A stretch of 64,000 nucleotides of DNA, from NCBI GenBank assembly GCA_032622095.1, contig CP136069.1:85706958-85770957 (forward strand), read 5' to 3'. The position numbers were made by a program, and so were the translations under genes. Below the pieces are notes generated by a model. It was not told the origin of the DNA, searched no databases, and worked only from the letters and a program-made list of their open reading frames with translations. Each line of letters opens with the position of its first letter. The first letter of the stretch is position 1. This document shows, piece after piece, positions 55,175 through 64,000 of this stretch. Source of the DNA: Siphonodentalium dalli (Eukaryota > Mollusca > Scaphopoda > Gadilida > Siphonodentaliidae).

Positions 55175-56445
55175 CTTCTTTATCCATGAGGCCAAAAAAA
55201 AAAAGATTCTGTGTTCTCAGCCACCTCGCTCATCTCTTGAAATGGGCCTCAAAAAATTTATTTTTAAATTGACCAAAATGACTGTTTCTATAACTTGATG
55301 TTCAAAGGGCTTGTGCTGAAGTTATAATGCTAAAAGTTACTTCTTGCCAGATACTTTTTGCACACAAATTTGCAGGCTTTTGTACCATAACATTTTCTGC
55401 AAGTCTTTGAACATCTTTAGTTTTGGTGAAAAAAAATAGAAAGCATTCCTCTCTCATTATATTTTCTTTGCTTGAGAACACAGACTTTTATTTTTAGTAG
55501 CCTAATGTGGATTTTTTTTAATTTATCCATATCTACAACTGTCTCAAGATCTGATAATGTGCTGTGAAGAACGATTTATAGACATTGTGTATATATATTT
55601 AGAATATACTTTCAGAGTTTATATATAAAATTACAAATGACAGGGTCTTTATATTACCAATAATCATGTTTTTCAGAGTATTATATATTGTAATTCATTG
55701 AATTATTCAATTTGAATATTTGTCCCTAAAACGATCATTCTGATTGATCAAGAAGTGCTAACTTTAGATTTCCATTCACCGGTATTGGTATCTAATGGGT
55801 GAAAACATTTTGAATGGAGCATATTGTTATTGGCTTGTCTACCGCAACACACGTGCATCTATCATCGGATTAGCTAAAAGTCTAGAAATCAAGTAAAAAA
55901 TGCATCTTGCCTCGAGATACAACCGTAATCTGATAAGCTGCAGGTAAGCGAAAGGAAAGATTATTCAGATTTTATCAGAATTGATGCATCAAAATTCGCG
56001 GAAAAGAAATATCAATTTGTGGCATGGATTGTCTATAAAAGGTGCTTTTCAAACAGCTTATATAAAACTATTTGAGACTGAATTACAATGTAGATAAGAA
56101 CACCCTGTTTCATTGGACATTTGTAGATTCCATCACCACAAAGTTCACAAACTGTTTTCATACTTGATTCAATAAATCTCCAACTCAAAGGGATATGTTG
56201 ATCTCCTAAATGGTCTATAATAATATAGGCATAGAAGTCACGGAATAGGCAGTTGATCAATGTTGAGGTAAATTTGTAATGAACACTACAATACTAGCAT
56301 ATTTTTATTGCATTCTTCAAATGCAGGTTTTCACAGTGGCTTACAGCCGAATGCTTTAAAATTCAATGTGAGAGTAGTATGTACATATATGTTATTACCT
56401 TCAAATTGCAAATCAAATAAATTTTCAAGAAGTTTATCAACAGTG

Positions 56446-56641
56446 TACTGTAATGCCCTAAATAATCGACTCCTTAACCACAGCAGAATTATGGGTAATT
56501 TTTCAGGACTTAGTCGGAAATATGGCTTGTTGCCATTCATCATTCATCGAATGGCAACAAGCCATTTTTCTGACTAAATCCTGAAAAATTACCCATAATT
56601 CTGCTGTGGTTAAGGAGTCGATTATTTAGGGCATTACTGTA
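56446..56641. mobile_element. Hairpin MITE, copy 5
   Basis: Left end TACTGTAATGCCC, full-length arms, short loop. Probably within or just past the LAP gene 3' UTR. Confidence 0.88.
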
Positions 56642-57144
56642 CTTATTTGGAATACATTAGCAGTAAAATATGCTTATTTACTGATTTAGGAATTCACTTG
56701 GGTGTGAAAATGTGTGAACTGAACTTAGTGAATTTGAATTCATACACCTCGAAAACCATGTTTGTGGGTTTAGAATTTGTTCACTTATAAGTCCACTTGC
56801 CATATATTAAATAGCAATCAGCATTATTTCTGAATACACTTACGTCTCAAAGTAATTAAAGCCTTGGTTTAATTTTATGTGCCCATAAATTATTTGTTGA
56901 CAAATATTTGAGTCAGTATAATAATGCAACTTGATATAAATTTCAGTTGTTTTTGTACCAATCACTCCTACACACACTTGGGATCAATAGATCCTTGTAG
57001 CGGTTACGAGAAAAAGCTACCCATGATATCTCAAACATGCATAAAGTCACCCAGGATCTCCCAAATGTGGAAGCTATTTATAACGGTGGTAATGGAAAGA
57101 GTGCTGAAATGTGTCAGTCTACAGCTTGTTCAATAGTCTGTATT

Positions 57145-57412
57145 TTAACTTTTCCATGACTGGAGCTTCCTGAAATTTTGTGAAAACCCTGTGCCAATGC
57201 ATTCTCTTATATATGCGGGTCTCCCATAGGGAGCTCACATATATAAGAGGTATTCAATAAATTGGCCTAACAATATATACCTTTTAAGCCAGCGCATTAC
57301 ATTGGCCTAACAATATATACGTTTTAAGCCAGTGCATTCTTTTATATATGCAAGGCTCCCAATGGGACAGGATCTTTAATGCTGCACTAGCACAGCTCCC
57401 ATCATGAAAGGA
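57145..57412. mobile_element. TTAA MITE, copy 8
   Basis: Left end TTAACTTTTCCATGAC, right end ATCATGAAAGG without the final TTAA. The interior has a local duplication: ATTGGCCTAACAATATATAC occurs twice. Confidence 0.8.
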
Positions 57413-57607
57413 CATATTTGCAGAGCAGTCTGGGATAAATTTAAAAGAGACACCAGAGAGTATGTTGGTCATGGGGATGGGACTACTCCTCCCATGGTGC
57501 CCAGTAAACTGAGACCTGTAATTTATGTAACATATTAGAGAGGTTTAGATTGCAAACTTCTAACTTCACCTGTCAAGAAATATCAGCACGAGTGGCGGCC
57601 ATATTAT

Positions 57608-58330
57608 ACCCCCACTTTCGAAGAAAATGAGGGGTATACTGGATTGACTGCGTCTGTCCATCACACTTTCTCCCTCTGTGTGTCCGTCCGTCCGTCCGAC
57701 CTCATAACTCGAACAACTATGAACCGATTACAATAATTTTTTGTATGCAATCTCTTTAGGACCGCCTCTCCGCATGATGCTAATTGCGGTGCGGTCCGAC
57801 TTTCTTTTTTTAAGTTACGCCTTACTTTTCGACTTATTTTGACTTAGAAAATTCTGTCCGACTTAATAACTTTAACAAATATGAACCGATTTCAATAATT
57901 TTTGGTATACATGATTCTCACAACACCCTCTCTACATGATGCGGCTCAGGGTTGGCTCGGACTGTTTTTCCTAACATTACACTTCATTTTCGACTTATTT
58001 TGACTCAGAAAATTTTGGGATGTTTTTTTTTTGGGATTTGGGATTTTTTTTGTGTGCATGCTATCAAGTTAGGAAACACTCGACAAAAGCCATCTTAGAT
58101 GTTAAGGTTGCGTTTCATTTTCTACCCTTTTTTGGGTTTCTGCAATCATTCAAACAAATATGAACCAATTTGAATATTTTTTTTCTGTACAAGCTTCTTG
58201 CGACACCATATCGATATTATTAATTTTTCTTTAATTAATGTTAAAAATCGTTTTTTTTTGGGGTTTACGGATAATGTGGGTTGAATTTGCCACGGTGGGG
58301 GTATGCTGGCACGCGAGTGCACACCTCTTG
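57608..58330. mobile_element. ACCCCC...CTTG element, intergenic
   Basis: Left TTAT|ACCCCCACTTTCG with partner GAGGGGTATACTGGATTGAC, GTCCGTCCGTCCGTCC tract, units with TATGAACCGATTACAATAA-like sequence, and 3' hairpin GCACGCGAGTGC before ACACCTCTTG. Confidence 0.72.
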
Positions 58331-58467
58331 TTTGATTCTGACTTTAGTATTGCCCATTGACTCATTGACAACTAAATAAATCACTGTGTTATGTTGCACA
58401 CACTTTGTTGGAAATAGATCAAAGCTGACTTAATACTTTCCAACCAAGTCAGATTATAGTGTGCCTG

Positions 58468-58560
58468 TTATTTGCAGAATGAGGTCCCCAGAGGGTGAAT
58501 TTTGTTATGCTATTCCGGACAGTTCACCAAATTCACCCTCTGGGGACCTCATTCTGCATG
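58468..58560. repeat. GCAGAATGAGG palindrome, copy 1
   Basis: Arms TGCAGAATGAGGTCCCCAGA with GGGTGAATTT around a short loop, preceded by CTGTTATT. Confidence 0.8.
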
Positions 58561-58877
58561 TCGTCATCTGCTATGGGCAAAGAGAATTATAGTCTGTTAT
58601 GCTTGACAGTCGATATTATAAGTTTTATCAATCAAAACCTCCCCATTGTCTCATGTTTCACAATCATTACTATGATAATCATCACATCTATGCACATTTA
58701 CAATCACCTCTATTTATTCATACTATTGAACCATGGATCATTGTCTAAAATAGCTATATTTTCTAAATTAAAACAAGACAATTAAATGCTTTACATGACT
58801 TAATCCTTCTATCATTCCCTGCTGATTCCCTTCAAGGTTGGTAGACAAGCCTTGAAATAGTGTGGCTGTCATTAGTC

Positions 58878-60216
58878 AAGTCTTCTTGTACTAAAACCAG
58901 CTAAGATATTGGGATGGCGATGCTGGTGTTTAGTCCAAGCCCGCTTGTATACCAATCCTATCACACGAGTTACGCCCACGATCTGTGGCGGGAATTTGTG
59001 GTGTATTTTACTCGATTTACCTAGCAAATCAATACATGATGCTATATACATCGGAAAGGCTTACATCTTATGGTCATAATGGTATATAATAATCTAACTT
59101 TAATGTTAAATTACACATAGAATATTCCGGTTGATTGCCATAAACATCGATTTGTTTCTCTGTTTGTTTACGTTTTAACCGAAAGCCGAAGTGGTCCGAA
59201 TAAGTTCGGCATAATCCGCTGTTTGTTCTGGGAATTCTACTTTCCGTTTCTATATATAGCGCAGGTTTTCCGAACAAAAATGGCGAAAACCGATCGCCCG
59301 AAAGTCCAGTTTTCTATGTGCTTTCAGAACAATTCCCGCACTAAAAACTTAATGACATAATGGAGGATCAGAACGGTAGTTTTGTTGACAATTTTCGCAA
59401 GCAACTTGTCAAAATTGGAGCAAATTAGAACTCTTGTGTCTGACTTGCCATCCGTGTGATTTTCATCCATGTGCATTTTGACTTTTGTGTTGATAAAATA
59501 ATCGGAGAACCGAATCACACAGTTTCGAAATATAGTTCTTCCGTTTTAGTGGGACTTTTCAAACTTAAGGTTAAAAATTTATACAAATTTTGTTTGATTT
59601 TTTGTGTGCTTAACAAGAGCAGTATATTGCTCTGTTCGCTTAGTATATATCTTAATTTCGCCGAAGTCCACCAAATGTGGGAAATGTAGCACCATATTAT
59701 TTATTCTAATACTCGTTGTGTTTACACTGTTTTAAACTTTGAGAGGGTTGTAATTCCCCGTAATTTATTTAATGTATTACATTTATATCTTCAATGTTTA
59801 ATTAATCTATTTATTATTTTATTTATTGACACATAATTACGATTACAATGGAGAATTCTTCGTAATTTGCGTTGTTGTCCAAAATCTACGGAATATTTTC
59901 AACGGAAAATGCCAAACACAGTTCGCGAGGTCAACCGAGTTCGCATACTTTAAAAAAATTGTAAATGTCTCTTTTCGCATTAAATTACCATTTTAAATTC
60001 ACAACTGATGTGGGTTTCAGATAAAATAGCATGTCTTCTGCGGAAAATATCCGTTTATTGTCGCAATTGTGATATTTTATTTCATATAATTGTGGTTTTA
60101 TTTGAGCGGGTCACTAACGCTTAAGCCGTGTCATAAGCGAGCATATAGGGCGGTCTTGGACTAAACACCAGCATCGCCATCCCAATATCTTAGCTGGTTT
60201 TAGTACAAGAAGACTT
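58878..60216. mobile_element. Fold-back element with 62-bp perfect arms
   Basis: Left arm 58878-58939 and right arm 60155-60216 are exact reverse complements over 62 bp (contain CTAAGATATTGGGATGGCGA). The 1.2-kb interior has no recognisable protein. A related arm occurs alone at 54903-54955. Confidence 0.82.
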
Positions 60217-60225
60217 GGACTAGGC

Positions 60226-60420
60226 TGTTATTTGCAGAATGAGGTCCCAAGAGGGTGAATTCAGTGATGCTATTAACCCACATGGTAGACTAGCATCACT
60301 AAATTCATCCTCTGGGGACCTCATTCTGCTTAGGCCTCATCTTCTGGGAAGTATAGTCTCAAATTAACATTTGATTTTGGTTACTTTTGCCCTTCTGTTC
60401 AGTTTCAATATCTCCTAATT
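60226..60420. repeat. GCAGAATGAGG palindrome, copy 2 with tail
   Basis: Arms as in copy 1, preceded by CTGTTATT, then a tail GCCTCATCTTCTGGGAAGTA and AGTCTCAAATTAACA. The reverse complement of this tail occurs at about 17165-17255. Confidence 0.78.
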
Positions 60421-60842
60421 TGCAGCAAATAAAATGCATAATCAAAGTGATTTATAGGTGAACATCACACAATGTATTGTACAACGTACAATCACCTCCA
60501 CTTCATTCATTAATAGTACTTTGCCCAAAACTCTGAATGAAGAATTTCAACCGTAATTGGCATTTTATTTCAAACAAATCTGAAGAATCTGCAGATGACA
60601 CTGCAAAATCGCCCCTGACATGGTGCATTTTTATTTTAAGACTGAATTTCTGTGGGCTAAGATTTAGATTATTATTATTCAAGCATATTGCTACATTAAT
60701 GATCACTTACTCCAACACAGAAACCACATACCTCCCAAAGGATAACATAAAATATTGTAAAATAACTAGTAAAAATTAGAAAAAATTAAAACAGCCCTGC
60801 AATACAGAATTTGATTTCCACACAGCAGTCACACCTGGTTCA

Positions 60843-60955
60843 TACAGTAATGCTCTAAGTAATTGACTTCTTAACCACAGCAGAATTATGGGTAACTTTT
60901 CAGGATTTAGTCGGAAATATGGCTTGTTGCCATTCATCGGAAAATTCTCCCCGAG
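60843..60955. mobile_element. Hairpin MITE, copy 6 (left half only)
   Basis: Left arm from TACAGTAATGCTC to the loop; the right arm is missing. Confidence 0.82.
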
Positions 60956-61702
60956 ATTTGTAACAGTTTAAAATATATTATAAGAATTTATAAGTGCAAA
61001 AACACCATATTTATGTTACTGGGACCTCATATGGGCCTTAGTAGAGATGACATTAAGCTATGGCATGTTGCATGTGGGACGGTGGGGTGAACAAATTCCT
61101 TCCCGACATCCATCAGAAAGAAGCTTCGAGAAATGTAAAACTGAAATAAATAAACGTGTCCTGATGTAACTAAAGCCTAGATCATTGTGTGCATGGATTG
61201 AAAAAGAGTTAACAACTGTCTCTGGTATAGTGTTGTGACTGCTTGTCATCTAATATATAAACAAGTAGGATCTGTCCGGATTTTTCTCTCAGATCCCTGG
61301 ACCGAGTTCAACCCAATTTGGTATGGTGACTCGGGGTACACTGGTGGATGTTCAAAATTTTTAATTGGAAAAAAATAAAATAAAATTGGTTTTGTTAAAT
61401 TAAAATAAATTAAAAAAAAAATATATGAATCAAAATGTTTCAACAATCAAAATGTGCTTGAAGCGCACAAAGGGGTCGCTGATGAATAAAGGCGCTGTCT
61501 ATAAAGACCAAAATGTGCGCGAAGTCCCACAAAGAAGAAGTTGCTCCAGAAGACTGAACATAAGTGGTATGGAACATGTTATATAATTGGCTGGTTGTCA
61601 GACTAATCGTGAAATAGTTATAATTATGGAATTGTGTGTATACTGCACAATGACCTAGGTTTACAGATTATCAGCAATTTCTAAAAAAAAATTTGTTATC
61701 AA

Positions 61703-61992
61703 TTAAAGGCCCACTTAATTTTTGAATCTCCGATTATTATTTTTTTATAGTGACTTGATATACGGTTTTAATAACAATCTATGCCATAAAATATGATTAA
61801 AATACTATAATTCATCACTATGAAGATGCCCACAGAGAAATAGAAAACTGCTGAAGACTCATGTCCACAGTTTATTACACCAGATAAGTTGATAGTACAA
61901 TGGTTTGGAGCTTCCTCTTTCAAATGGTATATAATATGGCATATATTTTATATAATGTAATCTGGGGGTTCGAAAATTAAGTGGGCCTTTAA
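61703..61992. mobile_element. TTAAAGGCCCAC element, copy 2
   Basis: Same ends as 7531-7963 and the same GAGCTTCCTCTTTCAAATGG block near the right end; shorter interior. Confidence 0.8.
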
Positions 61993-62342
61993 AACAGCTT
62001 CTGAAACAGGTTAAACCGTTATTTAATGACATAATTCCCAGTCATATGAGTGATATCAGTAGAGTTTTATGCAGTTTTAGACCAAATTTAGTGAAATTTG
62101 TCCGGGGGAGGGGGGTGATGGGGGGGGGGGTCAAAACATTGGGAGTAACAAATATATTTTTTTGCAGTTATGGGGGGGGGGTGGTGTGCCGACGAAAGTG
62201 ACACAGATACACACACAAAAACGGCATACCTTTTTGCAAATATTTTACCCTCCTTTTGTTTTTATTCCGGTACTATAAGCGTTAACGGGCACCTGTCGGT
62301 TAAGGTGGTTTTCTAAATATAGATTTGGGATTCCACACTCGA

Positions 62343-62433
62343 CCAATTTAACTATTTTAAGAGCTGACGAAAATCTCCCAACTCTCTCATTGGATAGAAT
62401 CCGATATATTCTCCGTATCTGTCATTCGATTGG
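62343..62433 (+). promoter_or_regulatory. CCAAT boxes upstream of DnaJ gene
   Basis: CCAAT at 62343-62347 and inverted copies (ATTGG) at 62389-62393 and 62429-62433. CCAAT boxes next to heat shock elements are usual in metazoan heat shock promoters. Single pentamers occur by chance, so only the cluster is meaningful. Confidence 0.5.
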
Positions 62434-62458
62434 GTGATCATGTCGGAAGTGACGTTTG

Positions 62459-62483
62459 TTTCCAGAAAGTTCGCGAATATTCT
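62459..62483 (+). promoter_or_regulatory. Heat shock element, five perfect units
   Basis: Alternating pentamers with exact 5-bp spacing: TTC 62460-62462, GAA 62465-62467, TTC 62470-62472, GAA 62475-62477, TTC 62480-62482. A sixth unit is 2 of 3 (GAT 62485-62487). This is the trimer-binding site of HSF1. It lies about 15 bp upstream of a TATA-like motif and 130 bp upstream of the DnaJ start codon. Confidence 0.93.
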
Positions 62484-62497
62484 CGATTGTTGACACA

Positions 62498-62505
62498 TAT
62501 TATAA
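62498..62505 (+). promoter_or_regulatory. TATA-like box of DnaJ gene
   Basis: ATATTATAAC lies 15 bp after the heat shock element and about 110 bp before the start codon. It implies transcription start near 62530, with a short 5' UTR lacking any upstream ATG. Confidence 0.6.
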
Positions 62506-62613
62506 CTTCCTGTGCAACGTCAAACCAGTTTTAAATAGACCAGAATCCGCGATCTGTTCGGACCAAAATCACGATTTCCATCTGCTTAAAATTCACAAAA
62601 GAAGCCCACAGAG

Positions 62614-63447
62614 ATGGGGAAGGACTACTACAAGGTACTCGGTCTTCAAAGGAATGCAACGGAAGATGAGATTAAGAAAGGATATCGTAAAATGGCCTTG
62701 AAATATCATCCAGACAAAAACAAATCGCCGGGCGCCGAAGAGAAATTCAAAGAGATTGCAGAAGCATATGACGTTCTAAGTGATGCAAAGAAGAAGGTGA
62801 TATATGATCAATATGGTGAGGAGGGTCTGAAAGCTGGAGCAGGAGGGGGTGGGCAATCTGGTGCTCGAGGTCCTGGATTTACTTACACATACCAAGGAGA
62901 TCCTCGTGAAACTTTCAAAATGTTTTTCGGAGATGGCGACCCATTTCAGAGTTTCTTCAGTTTCGGCGGTGGACCTGGTGGGCCTAGTGGCCACGGTTCA
63001 TCACATTTTCACGGACATGATCAAATGGATGTAGACGACGATCCATTTTTCGGTTTCCCCGGACCCACATCTCACACAAATATGCACACAGGTTTTTCAA
63101 ATTTCGGACATCACCAGCCTCAGAAAAGGAGACAGGACTCGGCTGTTGTGAAAGAACTAAAAGTTAGTCTTGAAGATATTTTCAAAGGAACAACGAAAAA
63201 GCTGAAAATTACAAGAAAAGTTCTGAATCCAGACAAACGGACAACACGCCTTGAGGATAAAATCCTCTGCATTGATATAAAACCTGGATGGAAAGCTGGT
63301 ACAAAAATTACATTTCCAAAGGAAGGTGATCAGACTCCAAATACTGTACCCGCTGACATTGTTTTTGTGATAAAAGACAAACCTCATCCACACTTTTCAC
63401 GAGATGTATCAGACATTAGATACAAGTGTAAAATTTCACTAAAAGAG
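62614..63447 (+). CDS. DNAJB1: Class B DnaJ/Hsp40 co-chaperone, first coding exon (3' partial)
   Basis: It stimulates the ATPase of Hsp70 and hands over unfolded clients, in cytosol and nucleus. Seen: a J domain (residues about 1-70, [20 protein letters not shown] then HPD at 32-34), a Gly/Phe-rich region (about 72-165, with [17 protein letters not shown]), then a C-terminal client-binding domain from about 175 ([20 protein letters not shown]). There is no CXXCXGXG zinc finger, so it is class B. Wording fits DNAJB1/4/5; DNAJB13 is excluded by the intact HPD. The ATG is the first one after the TATA-like motif. The frame runs to ISLKE and meets a donor (GAG|GTAGGT) after 278 codons, so about 60-65 residues remain outside the window. 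Confidence 0.95.
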
Positions 63448-64000
63448 GTAGGTATCATTATCAGAAACATGATCTAGTATATAAATGTTGTAATGAAAGT
63501 CACGACGTGCAAAATAAGGACTTATGAAGGATATTCTCATAACGTTACCCGGGGGTTTATAAACAGAATACTGGTGAAAAAGTGGATAAATTGAGCAAAG
63601 TATGTTAGGTTTAAAAAATAATACCTTTGTTTCCGGTAACCGTCCCCCACTTGCCAGATGCCTCACAATAAACTTTTTATTTGCAAAAAAAAAACATTCC
63701 AAAGTTCCCAATTTACAGTCTGAAAATTCCCAATCTCATTCTCCTAACTTTACTTTATTCTTTCATTTTCTATTAGTTAAAGACTTTGCTGATTTTAATT
63801 CAGTGAGTCATTAGCCAAATTAACTTACAAAAACGTGCTCACATAACTCCAAACCGGGGTTCGTGGGCTAAGAAACATAAAAAAAATGTGATTCCTCAAA
63901 AATAGGCCACTTTAACCAAAATATAACAAAGTGTTTAGACTTATAGGTATGGGATATGTTTACTAACTCAATTTGATATGTTTATGGGTATTGATTACTA
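63448..64000 (+). other. Intron 1 of DnaJ gene (partial)
   Basis: Begins with donor GTAGGT. AT-rich; no coding or repeat structure that I recognise in these 553 bases. Confidence 0.7.

Larger units (their letters stand above)
55175..62342. other. 3' UTR and intergenic region
   Basis: No coding region is recognised. From 55175 to about 56440 the sequence is AT-rich and probably includes the LAP gene 3' UTR. Then follow a hairpin MITE, a TTAA MITE, an ACCCC-type element, a 62-bp-armed fold-back, GCAGAATGAGG palindromes, half a hairpin MITE, a TTAA element and a G-rich stretch (62104-62180). The stretches 56645-57140 and 60960-61700 show nothing clear. Confidence 0.75.

Noticed and set aside
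62397-62411. A second heat shock element (GAA ... TTC)
   Set aside because: The triplets are 12 bases apart start to start, out of the 5-bp register, with no matching units between.

Overview
The window is animal nuclear DNA, AT-rich and intron-rich. It carries one long plus-strand gene without its 5' end, the first exon of a second plus-strand gene, and a very dense load of non-autonomous transposable elements. Many repeats share one build: a terminal hairpin, a GTCC-rich microsatellite, internal tandem units of about 160-170 bp, and a 3' hairpin. That build resembles the pearl/HINE-type elements known from bivalves, so a lophotrochozoan, most likely a bivalve mollusc, is the best guess. This is an inference from repeat style.

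Gene 1 (938-55174) is an Erbin/LRRC7 (densin)-type LAP protein. I placed 20 exons by hand. Every junction is GT-AG, all phases agree, and they join to 1,314 codons plus a stop. Exons 1-9 encode leucine-rich repeats, exons 10-12 the LAP-family segment after the repeats, exons 13-17 a long Ser/Arg/Asn-rich linker, and exons 18-20 a C-terminal class I PDZ domain. About 60 N-terminal residues should lie upstream of the window, judging from the family.

Gene 2 (promoter near 62.34-62.51 kb, coding 62614-63447 and on) is a class B DnaJ/Hsp40 co-chaperone of the DNAJB1/4/5 type. Its promoter has a heat shock element of five perfect contiguous alternating GAA/TTC units, next to CCAAT and TATA-like motifs, so it should be heat inducible through HSF1. 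Its last 60-65 codons lie beyond the window.

The introns and the 7.4-kb gap between the genes are mostly repeats. (1) Satellite-bearing elements lie at 20.2-21.3, 36.4-41.2, 45.6-47.4 and 50.9-53.8 kb. (2) Elements starting TTAT|ACCCC lie at 4.1, 5.6, 8.5, 11.3, 12.7, 16.8, 25.5 and 57.6 kb. (3) TTAACCCTTTCATGAC-ended MITEs occur eight times. (4) Hairpin MITEs starting TACAGTAATGC occur six times. (5) Three hAT-like elements have 8-bp target duplications, one with a decayed transposase zinc-finger region. (6) A 5-kb TTAA-flanked insertion sits nested inside an older repeat in intron 14. I found no RNA genes, CRISPR arrays, viral genes or intact transposases. The most novel material is the repeat families, the partial duplicate of exon 10, and repeat ends lying within tens of bases of splice sites.
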